Shown in pieces: positions 1 through 13,154 of a stretch of DNA of 64,000 nucleotides (positions are counted from its first letter, which is position 1; each line of letters begins with the position of its first letter). Position numbers and translations under genes: made by a program. The notes under the pieces were generated by a model. It was not told where the DNA came from. It searched no databases and saw only the letters and a list, made by a program, of their open reading frames with translations. The stretch is from Ichthyophthirius multifiliis (Eukaryota; Ciliophora; Oligohymenophorea; Hymenostomatida), in NCBI RefSeq assembly GCF_000220395.1, contig NW_004086389.1, positions 1-64,000 on the forward strand, in the 5' to 3' direction.

Positions 1-253
1 GATTTAAAAATTGAAATTTGAAATGAAAAATATAAATATAAAAAATTATATAGAATAAAAAATAAAGTTCCTGTAAAAAAATGAAAAAAATATAATGACT
101 ATTAAAATAATTAAAAAACATTTGCTAGTTTAGTTATATATATATTTATATATATTCATATATATGTATATATATATATATATATATAAATATATATATA
201 TATATTTTTATATATTTATATATAAATATATATAATATATTATTTTTAATATT

Positions 254-358
254 TCATGCTATTTACTTTTATTATTATTAATCGAATATTTTTTTTTATT
301 TTTATTCTTATTTTTCTTTCTTTTTTTATATTTTTTTTTATTAAACTATAAAAAGATC

Positions 359-408
<50 letters not shown>

Positions 409-1792
409 AATCTTATTTTTATTCATTTTACTATAATTTTTCTTTTTTATTAACTTTTGTTTATTATATCTATATGTTATTTTTGATATTTTAATAATTA
501 TATTTCTTTACTATATTTATATATTCTTAGTATTATTTAGGAAATATTTCAGATACTAAAAATACAAAATCAATTGCAGACTCATTAAATTTAAATTATC
601 CGTTTTCTATATCTACTTCAAAATTAATTTTTTTCTAATTTTTTTATTAATATATTTTATTTTTTTAATTTATTTAATACTAATTCTGGATGAAATTCTT
701 TTATATGTTTATTTATTTAATTACTTTTACAGCTTTTTTAACATTTATAATAAGGGCATTTTATTATTTTATTATTTTTTCTAAAAAAAAAAATATTTTA
801 ATAATATTGTTATATATTTTTCCTACATTTAATTATCTTATTTTTCTGATTTTTTTTAATTTTCAATTTTAATATCATTCATTTTTTCTAAAATTTATTA
901 CTTTTTAATATCTATTGGTTTTCTTTCTAAAAATATTAAGATAACAAAAAATATAAAAAATATAATATAAATAAAAACTTTAAGTTTCTACAAATTATCT
1001 AATTTTAAATACAATTTCATTACTTAATTCTTATTATTTTGTTTAAGCATTTTATCCTTAAAATTCTTAAATTTTTATTTTTTTAAAATTAGATTATTAA
1101 ATTTATGATTATTATTCTTACTAAAAAATCATATGTTCATTTAATATACTTTTTTAACTATTTTCATTAATTTGTAATTAATTCTTTTAATTAAGTATAT
1201 ATGATTGTTCTTTTTTTAGGCAATTTAATTATTTATTTGCATTTTATTTATTATTTTATTTTTTATTTTCATTACTAAAAGAAATATTTTACTAATTTTA
1301 AATATTAATAGATTATTTATTGCTTTATAATTAACTAGTAATAACGTTTTAATATTTCTATTCGTTTTTAAAATTTCCATTAATTTATTATTAAACAGAA
1401 GAAATAGAAATTGGCTATGGTGGATTTGCATAATTTAAAGGATGATTTTTGTTTTCAGTAATTTTTTATATTAAATGATCATATACTTATTTAAGATTTT
1501 CAGAAGAATTATCTTTTAAATTAAACTCACTTTTTACTAATTCCTGATTAAGTAAGTGTTAGCTTTAACCAAATTAATTATGATAAGGATTATTTTATTA
1601 GAATTAATTATTGAATTCTTAATTCATTTAAAAATCTTAAAAATAAAAATAATTATTTAATATAGATTTTGTTTTTTATAACTTTAATTATTATATGTTT
1701 ATTTTATTTCATTTTATTTAATATATTTTTCACCATCTATATAAATTTAATCCTTTTTTTAATTAAAAAAAAGAAGATTTATATATTTATAA

Positions 1793-1828
<36 letters not shown>

Positions 1829-2784
1829 ATATATCTATATATATTATATATATTTGATTTACCGTATTAACTAATTATTATATCTTCTATATGTGATTTT
1901 ATCTGCTAGTTCCAATAGTTTTATTAATCATTTCTCTCGTAAAAGTTAGTAAAATTTAAATATTTTATTTTGGCTAAAATAAATTATCTTTTATAAAGTT
2001 TATATTTTTATTAAAAATAAAAAAAAGAGAATTCATAAATTTTTTATATATATTTATTTATCTTTATATTTAATATACTTAAAAATTCACTCTCAACCCA
2101 AAACGGAGTTTTTTTTAATCCTAATCATTCTTAAATTACTCTTGACTTTATTTTAATTTATCAAAAGTGCTATCTTTAAATTTATTTATATTTTAATAAA
2201 AAAAGTATTAAAAAATATACAAAATATTCATATATAAATTATAAAAAAACATTTTTTTTAATTTACCTATTATAATTTCCTATTTTTATTTAAATATTTA
2301 CATCTATAGCATTTCTTTAAAATATAATTCTATTTTTTTTTTAAAGCTAATTTCTTCATTTAGTTATTGAATATTTTATATTTCTATTACTAATTGTTTT
2401 TTCTTATAATGAAATTTAGTTGTTATTTTAAATTCCTAATTATTCCATTATATTTTTTCATTTATTTTCATTCTAATTGTATTTTATTCTTATTACCTTT
2501 ACTTTTTTTAATCATTTCTTTAATTAATTCCTGTATTTCTTGTATTACTTTAAGTATGGAGAGATTCTCTTTAAGTATCGCTAGAAGATAATTAATTATT
2601 TTAATCGTCTACTAAATAAAAAAAAAAATGATAAAAATTAAAAATCAAAGTTTTTAAAATAAAAAACTATAAAATATATGGTTTTTAGGCAATAATATAT
2701 ATATTTTTTTTGATTTTTCTATTTAAAAAAATAATTAATCTTACAATTTTATTCAGGAAATATTTTCTAATTTTAAGTTTGCAT
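254..2784 (-). CDS. Gln-rich hypothetical protein with zinc-finger-like motif and poly-Gln tract
   Basis: Read on the minus strand with TAA/TAG as Gln; TGA stop at 254-256. Clear exons cover 254-780, 827-926 and 979-1627, with introns 781-826 and 927-978 that keep phase. Further upstream, exon-like blocks near 1640-1750, 1870-1985, 2080-2180 and 2280-2600 join in phase, so the gene probably starts near 2784, where an ATG is present; an internal ATG at 1627 is the fallback. In the middle is a C-P-Y-x2-C ... H-x4-H stretch resembling a C2H2 finger. The C-terminal part has a glutamine run written almost entirely as TAA. One extra A near 620 is needed to explain a frame change. No family recognised; the finger suggests nucleic-acid or protein binding, which is inference only. 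The 5' third could be read in two frames and is uncertain. Confidence 0.6.
358..410 (-). repeat. (TAA)n trinucleotide repeat encoding poly-Gln
   Basis: About 17 uninterrupted ATT units on the plus strand. On the minus strand they lie in frame inside the gene at 254-2784 and read as TAA codons, which are Gln in this code. Confidence 0.85.
1798..1856. repeat. (TA)n microsatellite inside an intron
   Basis: TA-dinucleotide run flanked by exon-like blocks of the minus-strand gene at 254-2784; it would lie in the intron between the blocks near 1750 and 1870. Confidence 0.6.
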
Positions 2785-3189
2785 TTTTTAAAATTTGATT
2801 TTTATTTTTATTGATGTGTATTTATATATATATTAAAAATAAAAATATGAATTAAACGCATTAATAAAATTTTATATATATATACATATGTATATTTATT
2901 TATATTTATTTAGTTTCTAAAAATTATGTTATTATATATTTTCTTAGAGTTGTTATTCTTAAATAAAAAAAAGTATATAATATATTAAACAAAAAAATAA
3001 AAAATGGAAAATAATGTTTCGTAAATATTTATGTTTTAAATAAAGATAAATATTTATACATATTTATGAATTGTATATAAATCTTTATTGATATATTATA
3101 TTAATAAATTATACATATGATTTTTTCTTTTTTAAATCGTTTTTTAAATAATCTTTTTGTTCGATTTTGATTCGCATTTTTATAATTGT

Positions 3190-3196
<7 letters not shown>

Positions 3197-3260
<64 letters not shown>
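3197..3260. repeat. (AT)n microsatellite
   Basis: About 32 uninterrupted AT units. A standard-code open frame passes through it on the minus strand, but that is an artefact of the repeat. Confidence 0.9.
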
Positions 3261-3262
<2 letters not shown>

Positions 3263-4051
3263 ATTAAAAATAAAAGATTTAAAACATATTATATATATAA
3301 AAGCAATCATTAATATTTTATTCTATATTATATATACTATTTATATAATTTATAATTATTAAAATTAATAATAAAAATAATTTAAACTTAATAATATATA
3401 TACTTACTTTTTAGTTTAAATATAAAATAAAAATATTTTTATTAAAAATATATAAGCATTAAATCTATTTTTCAGACTTAAGATTTAATATTAAGAGAAG
3501 AACTATTTTATTTATATCAAATATTGTATATATTTTTTTTAATAAATTTATTTTATGTATATAATTTTTGCGGTATTAAATTATTCGAAATAATAGATTT
3601 ATTAAATCAAAACAGTTTAAGAAAAGCAAAATAATTTTATTTTTATTATCGATTTAAAAATATATGATTAGATAAATAATTAGATGTAAAAAATTAATAA
3701 GAGAATATTTATTAATATATATTTAAATTTAATTATTTTAAAATAAAATATTAAATAATCTTATATTACATTTAAAATATAATTAAAGTATATTATATAA
3801 TAAATCTTATATATTTCTTTAATTTAAAAGTCTAATTTTCCTTCCATAAAAGAATTTGATTTTTAAGATTATTTTTCATCGAAAATTTTATTTTTAAACT
3901 TTACTAATATTTTCTCCAAGTTAATTAATTATTTATATTTTTCTATAATTTATAATTTTTCAAATATATAGTATTTTAAAATGCATTTAGATAGTATATT
4001 ATTTAAAAAGTCTATTGAAAAAAAAAAATACTTAAAAAAAAGGAAGAATAA

Positions 4052-4160
4052 AAAAAAACGACGCTTATTTTTAGTTATTTCTACTCCAATTAAAAAATAA
4101 TATAATAATAAATAAACATTTATTAAAATTATAAATTAAACATATTTAATATAATTTTTA
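4052..4160. repeat. Diverged copy of the 5' flank of the 7117 gene
   Basis: An A-run followed by an ACG-CTT-T-rich block, a TATTCTA/TTTCTACTCC-like segment and ATTATAAATTAAA-like sequence occur here and again, in the same order, at about 6957-7060. The alignment is imperfect and judged by eye. Confidence 0.45.
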
Positions 4161-4879
4161 AATTGATTAAAAACTTAGTTTACTTATGAACAAAAATTAT
4201 TAATAAAACACAAAAATAAATAACTTGTTTAATCCTGTTAAATTTAAATAAAAAATGAATATAATTAATTGTTAAACATATTTTTTATTTTTGTTTATAA
4301 AAAAAAGAATGAATATTAATTTTATTAATTAATTAAAGAAATAATATCATTTATTAATTAATAAAAGCTTATAAATTTTATTTATAATAAAAAATAAATA
4401 TTTTAAATAATTTTTATTTAATATATATATTTTCCTTCCTTTTATTTATTTATTTTAATTTCTTTAGAAAAACTAAGTTAATAAATTTATCGCTTATCCC
4501 TATCGTTAGTGCAAAATGTAATTAAATTTAGAATTTAAATCAAAAATACTTAGTATTAATTTATAATATAGATATTCTGTTGTTAAATAAGTAATGAAAA
4601 TAATATTTTAAATGTAAAAATAAAAAATCGAATTCTTCCATTTTTAAAAAGCAAATAAAAATGTAAATTTTTTTTATTTAAAATAGAATTTTAAGTTAAA
4701 AAAATGGAATATTTGTAATAAAACTTATATATATTATAAAAGGTAAACTCATTTAAATTTAAATATAAAAATAATAAAAATTAATAACATGAAATCGAAT
4801 TTTTTAAATATTAGTTTTTATATTAAATAATAATATAATATTATTTTTTTAATGTTAAGATATGTATATTGAATTAATT

Positions 4880-6130
4880 TTTAGATATTAGGCATATTAT
4901 TTGTCTTTTTTATCCATTTTTTATCTACTTTTTTTCTGTTTCTGCAATATTTTTCAACTTAGGCCTTTATTAGTTGTGTTTTTCACTTTGATTAGGTAAT
5001 ATATATTTTTTTTAATTAACTTTATTGTTATTATTATCTTTAGCATTAATTGTTTTTTTATTATTGATACTTTTCTTCTTAGTAATTAATTAAAAAAATA
5101 AAAGTTTATATTTAAAATTTAATTCCATTATTTATTTTTAATATTAACTCTTTTCTATGAATAAAATATAGAAATTATTTTACATAACTAAGTGCATGTA
5201 TTTTGATGTTATTGGTTTTAATTAGCTAGCATATTAGATTTTTTAAATAGTTTAATTAAAATTATTCTCCAAAAATAAAATAAAGTAATTAAAAAAATGA
5301 CCTAAATATTTATTGAAAAATATTAATTCTTTAATGAATTAAAGAATATCAAATATTGATGGGATTATTCCCAATAATAATAAATATTTTTTAAAAATAA
5401 TCGCTATATTTAACAATTTGAATATTTATTTAAATCTTTATGGACTTTATATAGAATATTTTAAAAAACACTATCTATTTTTTTCACGATATTATTAAGA
5501 TTTTTATAATTGATAAAAATAGCAAGCATTTTATCAAACAAAAGCTTTTTTTCCAAAATTAATTGTGAAAAAACAATTTAAAATTCTAATAAAATTATTT
5601 ACTCTTAAAAACAATTATTTAATGTTAATTTAAAAATCGAGATATTAGTACTAATAAAAAACCTTTATAAATATAATTTCCTATTTTTAATTAACAATAA
5701 TAAAAATAACTAATTAATTTATATATTTTTACAAAGATAAAATTTAAAGAAAGGAAATATCAAAAAAATAACATAATTAATTCATAAAAGAACTAATAAA
5801 CAATTAAATTAAATCCCATATTATATAAACTTTGAAAATTTCACATATATAATGATAATAACATCATATTTTCAAAAATATTTCCCAAAAAAAAAAAAAA
5901 ATCCTTTATTTAAACTGTCTGGAGTCTCTCAAGTATTTTTATAAATTATTATAACGTAAAAAAGGCAGTAGCGATTTGTAAATATTTTTGTATATTATAT
6001 TTAATAAATTATAGATAAACCCCATAATGCCTGTATTAAAAATACATAATTTTCATTAATTTATAAAGTCAAATTATTAATAATTATTTATTCAATATTT
6101 TAGATATCATTAAACAATATTCTATGTTTA
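4880..6130 (+). pseudogene. Decayed copy of the helical-repeat gene at 27841
   Basis: This stretch aligns by eye, in order and on the same strand, to about 28620-30420 inside the gene at 27841-32236. The clearest matches are 5150-5260 to 28905-29010, 5400-5600 to 29340-29560, and 5665-5960 to 29940-30260. Those matches include shared blocks such as TTTCCTATTTTTAATTAA and GGAAATATC-AAAAAAATAACA. Matching parts are separated by small insertions and deletions, and no frame stays open, so it is a relic and not a working gene. It shows that at least part of the 27841 gene was once duplicated, about 23 kb away. Confidence 0.8.
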
Positions 6131-7116
6131 TAAAAAAATACAATATATAAATAACTTTATAATTTAAAGAAATTTAATAAAATATATATTTTTTGCATAA
6201 AAAATATAATAATAGAAAAATTAAAAAAAAAAGTTAAATATAATTTATATAATACATATTATTATATAAAATAATCATTTATTTATATAATTTATTTAGG
6301 ATAGTGTATAATTAACTATCAAATAAATATATAGTCGCAAATTTTAGTTAAAAAAAATATATATTTCCAATTAAGCCTATGAAATTCAAAAAAATATTTA
6401 TGAATAAAATCAATATTTTTTTTTTAAAAAAAAATTAAGAATTATCTCACTATTTATTAAATTAGTAACAATGTATACTTAATTATTATATACATGAAAA
6501 AAGATATTTCATTCGAACTATTTTTAAAATTTTTTGAGATATTCGATATCATTGATTAAAGCCAATCTCTATTATTATTATTTTTATAGTCATAAAGTGG
6601 CCTTAATCTTAGAAAATTTTTAAAATAGGTAAAAGTAATCTTAATTACTTAAGACTCTTAAACAATGTAATATTATTTTATTTGTTATAAAAATACTGAA
6701 ATTTTAAATATTTTTAATAATTTTTTTTTTATTTATAAAAAAATAAATAAATACTAACAACTCTCATATAATATTTTTTTTTTTTTTTTTTCTTGGGTAA
6801 ATAATATACAAATTAATTAATTTTGTATTTTCTATAATATTTATTTATTAATAAATAATATTTAAAAATGTATTTTTAGTAGATTATTATTATATAAGCA
6901 TCATATAAGAAACTAAAGCATTACAATAAAAAAGAAATAAATTTCATTAAAAAAAGAAAAAAAACGCTTTTTTTCGGTTAATTCTATTCCGTTCTTAAAA
7001 ATAGACATTTCTAAAATTATAAATTAAATACATCCTAAACACATTTAAATTAAATTAAAACCATAATTTAGTTGCAAAAAATATAAAAAATAAATTGACA
7101 AATTATAATTAAAAAA
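6131..7116. other. Spacer upstream of the 7117 gene
   Basis: No gene seen. 6957-7060 repeats the block at 4052-4160. A short piece at about 6625-6670 resembles 7828-7870 of the next gene (GTAA-CTTA-TTAATTACTT order) and may be another exon remnant. Confidence 0.45.
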
Positions 7117-10100
7117 ATGATAATTATCTATTATTTAGTTCTATATTTTATTTTAAATTAGATTATATTTACAAACGAATGTATATAAATACAAGAATAC
7201 GCAAGTATTTATTTATATAAATTAATTAATACTAAAAAAACAGATTATTTAACAAATAATAGGACCACGTTTATCTGGATATTATTTTATTGCTAATTCA
7301 ATATAAATAGCAAACACTCCAATTCTTTTGATAAATACAATAGTCTATTAATAACTAAATATGAATATTCTTTATTAATTAGATTTGAAAACTGGATAAA
7401 TATTAAACACATAAAAATGTAAACAAATAAAACTAAAAATAATTTGCTAATAAATAAAAAAAGAATAAATTTATTTATTTATTATAATTATGATATTATA
7501 TATAATTTATTTTATTTTTTAAAAAAGCTGAGAAGCAAATATATATATTACTTTATTTGGAAAAGCTTTAAAAAGTAATAGTTTCGGATTTAATTCAGAT
7601 TCAAGTATTAAATTAATATACATTAAAATAAGAATTTTCCTTTTAAACAATCGATATAATTAGAACAATTAATTACATATAAGATACTACTTTAATATTA
7701 ATAGTAGGCAAAACATATTCTATAATATATGACGTTTTATAATAAAAAGAAATACATAAACTTGAAAATTAAAAATAATATTAAAATTTAGATTAATATA
7801 TTTCATATATTATAAATTTAAACAATTAAAAGTAACTTATTTTAATTACTTTAGGCTCCTAATTATCTGTTTGGGATGCTAATTCATATATTTAATACGG
7901 ATTTATTTAAGCATGTAATATTTTAAAATATATATTTATTTTTTTTCATAAATTTATTTTAAAATAAAATAGCTTAATATACTATTAATTCTTTTGTAGT
8001 TAATGCTATTAAACATCCGATTTTAGATGTGCTAATAATAGTCGGAGATAAAAATACTATAAAAATTATAGATTTATAAAACTACACAAAAGAAGATTAC
8101 ACTTTATTATTTGAACAATGTAAAAAAAAAATGATTTAAAAAATAAATAAATAAAAAAAAAAAAGAATTATAAACAAATATACTTAATTTATAATTTATA
8201 AGTGAAACATAATTATTAATGAATGATGATTAATCAAATATTTTTTATTTTGATTTAAAATATCAAATTAAAAACGAATAATTAGTATTTACTTTATAAT
8301 AATTAGAATAATTAAATATTCAATCAATAGGATATTGGTTAAAATTAAAAGGAAACCCCGAACCATAAATATTAATGTAAGATGTGTTTAATTTGAATAT
8401 ATTTAACCCTTTAACGAAAGAAATTAAGACTTTTTTTAAACTAGACTCTTCCCCAAATTAATCAGGAGAAATAATAATAAAAGATGGCAAAGAATATTTA
8501 GTATAAACGACACTTAACAAGTAACTATAAATAATAGATTTATAAGATTTAAATGGAAAACCTTTAAAAATATTCGATTTAGAATATAATCCTTCAACTC
8601 TCTATTAGAGTATTTTAAAAATAAAAGGAGATCCAAGTAATTAAATATTTATAAGATACGCATAAGATACATAAAACGGAGTTTATATATTAAATTATGA
8701 AACATTAGAATTAAAAAAATACTCACTAAACCCTAGTATATATAAAGGAGGATGGGCAAGGCTATTTTATTAAATAAATCCCTTTTTTTATAAAGGAAAA
8801 TATTTATGTATTATATCCACGGCTAATAAAATAAATAGCTTTTTCGACATAATTAATTTAATTAATAATAATGAAGTTTAATAATTATCGTCTCCTAACG
8901 AAAATTAAGGTTTGTTTGGCTATTTTGCAATTCCTTATTTTTACCAAAATCAATATATAGGAATGGATAATTTGGGAAATATCCACATTTGGGATATGGA
9001 AAGTTTACAATATTTAAATTTTTATTAAAATGTATGCTTTTAACCTGTAATAGGATTTATTTTAGAAAAAAATGAAAACTCTTTACTTTTAACACAATGT
9101 AGGGATTTAAAGGTTATGTAATATTAAATAAATAAATAAATGAAAGGTTTACATTTGGAAACTTTTTAGGGAAGAATGATTTCCTTTGATTTAAATAAAA
9201 ATAAAAATTTGCTTCTTTTGGGAGATATTAGTAATGGAAATATCAAAATTTATAAATTTGATGAATAAATGGGATTTTTTATTGATGTAGTTTTAAATTT
9301 ATTCTCTAATGGAATTGATAATATAGTTTAGTAAGTAAGATTTCTTCAAGATAATAGCATTTTTTTAGCATATGAGGATTCTAGGGTCTTTTTTAAAAAT
9401 ATAGATGAGTGTTTATTGGATAATAAAGCTTGTTAAAAGTGCTAAAATACATATTTTTTTAATACTTCTTTAATATAAAATGATAACCCTTATTTCGGAG
9501 AAGGGTCTTTATTAGATCCTTTTTCGAAAGATGAAATCGTTTCTTATATTTTTATGAAAGTAAAGATAATTTTATATATATATTTATTTATTTTTATTTT
9601 TTTTAAATAAAATAAAAAAATAGAATTTATAAATAAAAACAAGAACTTTATAAAAAGATATTAATTTAAATTTTAAAATAAAAAACATTTTAAAAATAAA
9701 CAATTCTCTCAATTTTCACAAAAATTAAAATAAAGGAATATCATTATATTTCTAAGGTTTGCAAAATAACTAAAAAATAAGCCTAGATACAATAATATTT
9801 AACCTTGATTAATAAATATCCTTTTTTAACTAAGTTTAATTCCAAAACATAAATATAGTTGGAACTTTAATATCTTTCAACCAAATTATAAGCGGAGTTT
9901 TAATCCAAGCCTCTCTATTCCCAGTTATTTTATTAAATAATAGCAACATTATAATCGAAAATATAAAACTTCCAATAAAAAAAACTTATCTATAATGCCA
10001 AACATCATATGAAAATATAAACCTAAAGAACGCGTTTGTTTAATAAGACTATTTATCAAACTATATATCATCCACTTGCTCGAAAATTCAATCTATAATA

Positions 10101-11581
10101 GACTTCGATCAAAAAATATCATAACCTGGATAAGAGTAAGCCCAAAAGCAATGTCCTGAAAATTCTATACAAACCCAAAATTCCTCAAATGAACTATTTT
10201 GTAAATGCTTTGAAAATTACCAAGAAGAATATGATACTAAAACTGGTGAAATAATAAATTGCAAAGAAACACCTTCAATACTAGCATGTGACCCTTCCTG
10301 TGAAAAATGTATAGAAAACAGCAATATATGCATAGATTGCCCTCCTTCCCATATACTATCTCGTGATCGAATAACCTGTATTAAAAATACTTCTTGTCAT
10401 CCCAGTTGTCATTGTGATTTAGTAGATGATGGATGTTCAAGTTGTAATATATGTACTAGGTGTAGATAACCGTAAATGGCTTCTATTGTAGAAAAAGATT
10501 ACTGTTAATGTAATACTCCTGATTTTACTTGAAAAAAGGAATCAACTAATGGGAATGTGAGGAAAAACAGAAAGCTAAAAAAGCCCATATTTGTGAATGG
10601 TAGTTATATAATTAAATTATAAATGTTGTTTTGTTGTCAAAATGTGAATTTTTGAATGAAAATGGAAGAAAATATGTAAAAGATTAAATCATATTTAATT
10701 GGGAAAGGACAATTGGAAATTTTGATTAAAACCAGTGTAGAGAATATTTAAATGTAAACTTTTTTTATTCGAAAAATTGTAAAGACGGATATGCACCTTT
10801 AGATAATTAAAAATATATAGAAAATTCGGATCCAAATATTATAAAAATCCCACTTATTGAGGTTTATGATTTATCTTCTTCTACAATTATTGAGGAAAGA
10901 ACGATTTATTAAAAAATTTGCTTCCAAATTGAATTTTAGAGTTTTGGAAAAATTATTCGAGAACATTAATTTTAAATGAGAATTTACACAAATAGGGACC
11001 AAGTAGAAACTTTTCATTTAGATATTTCTAAATAAATAACATAAGGGTGTGATTAAGGACAATAATGTATTATTATTGCTAACTTAGACACTAGAGGTTA
11101 TATTTGTTTAGATTCTAAATGCGAATAATTCTTAGAATAAAACATGACTTAATAAAAAAATTATGTAGTCGGTTAGAATTTTTTTGCCAGAATTTAATTT
11201 GCTGATAATACATATAAAAAATACTTATAAGTTACTAATGTTAAATTTATTGATGATAGAGGAATATATAATTATGCTATAAATACATAATTTTGGATTC
11301 TAAGATAAAATTTTGGCAGTGTTGATATTAATGTTTTATTGTTTTAACCTTAAGTTAATGCTTCAATTGTCGTTGAACTTAAAATAAGTTTGGATTTGTA
11401 AAAAATGAATATTAGGAATTTAAAAGATCAAGATTAAAATGTTTAATAAGTTTTTACTTAAATTAATGTTTTAGAAAATTAAAAATTAAATGAAAGTAAA
11501 AATGTGCTTTTAGAATTAAAAAATTTTGGTATTTTTTTGATTTTTAAAGTTTTGATTTTTGGAGTTTTAATTGTTTTATGA
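7117..11581 (+). CDS. Large secreted/membrane protein: WD-like propeller, Cys-rich region, C-terminal TM
   Basis: Exons: 7117-7204, 7263-7418, 7528-7914, 7973-8119, 8166-9559 and 9624-11581, all joining in phase. The first exon opens with a hydrophobic signal peptide (MIIIYYLVLYFIL). The next ~750 residues carry WD/quinoprotein-like blades, with repeats such as LSVWDA, KIIDL and IHIWDME. Then comes a beta-rich stretch, a Cys-rich segment at about 10165-10560 with CxxC pairs like furin/GCC repeats, a second Cys-containing beta-rich domain, and a last hydrophobic segment (FGIFLIFKVLIFGVLIVL) before TGA 11579-11581. This is an extracellular or lumenal protein anchored at its C-terminus; large Cys-rich surface proteins of this kind are common in ciliates. 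The frame breaks once near 10523-10527; one more T in that T-run restores it. Exact function unknown. Confidence 0.75.
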
Positions 11582-12040
11582 AAATGATAAGTTTTCTAAT
11601 TTTAATTAAAATAGATTATATAAAGTTATTTGTTTATTAATAAAAATTAATTTTATTTTTTTTATTATTTTTTCAAAACATCTAAAATATTTCAGAAACT
11701 AATATTTTATATTTAATAAACAGAGTATAAATTGTTTTAAAGTATCATAATTATAATTTTTAGTAGATTTATTTTTTAAATAAAAAAAATATTTTATATA
11801 AAGTTAAAATTATATTTCTTTTATTCAATATTTGTTTTTAAAATTATATTTGCATTATTTCTTAAATAAATGCTATTTTTTACATAATAAAATAGATTTT
11901 AATTCTATTTTTATATATAATAATAGATTTTTTATAATCTTTAACTTTTTTAAAAGTAAATATAGCACTTAATTAATTAACAAAATCAAAATATAAGTTA
12001 TACAGATAGTAATTATTTTTATTTATAAATTAAAAAAAAA
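11582..12040. other. Intergenic spacer
   Basis: AT-rich, no coding frame seen. It separates two plus-strand genes and should hold the 3' end of the first and the promoter of the second; no specific element recognised. Confidence 0.5.
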
Positions 12041-12652
12041 ATGGGATGTGGATTAAGTTCTAAATTTAAAGAAAAATAAAATTATTTTAAACAAGAATTA
12101 AAAATTCAAATATAATAATTTTCATCTTTATAATTTAAAATAATAGAAACCAGAAATAAATTATACAAATAATTTGATATTTATATCAATATATAATAGA
12201 AAAAAATTTAAACAATTCCATTTGATTAAAACTTATTAAAACCCGAATAAAATATAGAAAATGAAGAAATGGGATTAAATTTAATAAAAATGGATGATTT
12301 TATTGTAATAGAAAATCAAATAGAAGAAAAATAACTTAGTACTTATTTTTTAAAATATATGAATAACTAAAAAATGGTTAGTGTATGTAAGCATTATGTG
12401 ACTAAAATAAATGATTAAATTGATGAATTAAAAGATTTATATGCAAATACTTCAAATACATATGAATAATTAAGAATAATAGCAGATAGGTATAAAAGAA
12501 ATAAAAAAAAAACCTATGTTGCTTAAAATGAAATTTTTATTTAGTATATTTAATACATAATAGAAAAAACTTAATAGACAAAACATATATTATAAGAGCT
12601 ACTTTTGAAAACAATAGTTATGGAAACTACTGATTCTTTATAATTTTAATGA
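12041..12652 (+). CDS. Small coiled-coil protein with N-terminal MGCG acylation motif
   Basis: A single open frame of 203 codons from ATG 12041 to TGA 12650-12652 with no intron. The protein begins MGCGLSSKFKEK: Gly2 fits an N-myristoylation signal and Cys3 a palmitoylation site, so it is probably bound to a membrane face in the cytosol. The rest is charged and Gln/Glu/Lys-rich with predicted helix, including an MxxDDF segment in the middle and a hydrophobic-heptad stretch at the end. No known family recognised. The start is well supported because the acylation motif only works at the exact N-terminus. Confidence 0.8.
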
Positions 12653-13154
12653 TATATATAAAAATATAAGAAATCCTTATTTTATTAATTAATAAACTAT
12701 TATTTTTTTTCTCTTAAGCTATATAAAAAATGTATGAACAACTTTATATATATAAAATATAGAATAAAATATTTTTATTTTTATAAAATCATATTTTTTT
12801 ATGTTTTTTTTTTTGGAATATGATTTAAATGAATCAATATTTATATTTTATATTTTTAGTTTAGCTTTTTTTTTTTATCTTAAATTAATGAATAGTTAAA
12901 TATTATTTTCATTAAAAAAAATAAAATATAATAAAAAAATTGAATTTAAAAATTTATAAGCAAATATAAAATACATAAGAATAAATGATAATATATATAT
13001 TTATATTTTATCTATATATAATATTATTAATAATTTTTGTCAATTAATTAAAATAAATAAAAATATTTAATTTTTTTTAATAAAAGAAATTAATTTATTT
13101 TATTTTATATTATTATAAATTAATAATTTTCTTAAAAAAAAAATATACTTATAT
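12653..13154. other. Intergenic spacer
   Basis: AT-rich, many T and A runs, no coding frame seen. Confidence 0.5.

Larger units (their letters stand above)
2785..4879. other. Non-coding AT-rich stretch, possible gene remnants
   Basis: No reading frame with coding character was found on either strand. It contains a long (AT)n run at 3197-3260 and a block at about 4052-4160 that resembles the sequence just upstream of the gene at 7117. A short minus-strand stretch near 3840-3890 reads like a few codons of protein but is quickly broken and is probably a remnant. Confidence 0.5.

Noticed and set aside
690-872. Hydrophobic plus-strand open frame
   Set aside because: Antisense shadow of the minus-strand gene at 254-2784, bounded by standard-code stops that are Gln in this genome.
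3101-3310. Minus-strand frame with an Ile-Tyr repeat
   Set aside because: Produced entirely by the (AT)n microsatellite.
10520-10535. In-frame TGA as cysteine (Euplotes-type code)
   Set aside because: TGA ends all other genes cleanly, and the next ~1000 bp are in a different frame, so a missing base explains it better than recoding.
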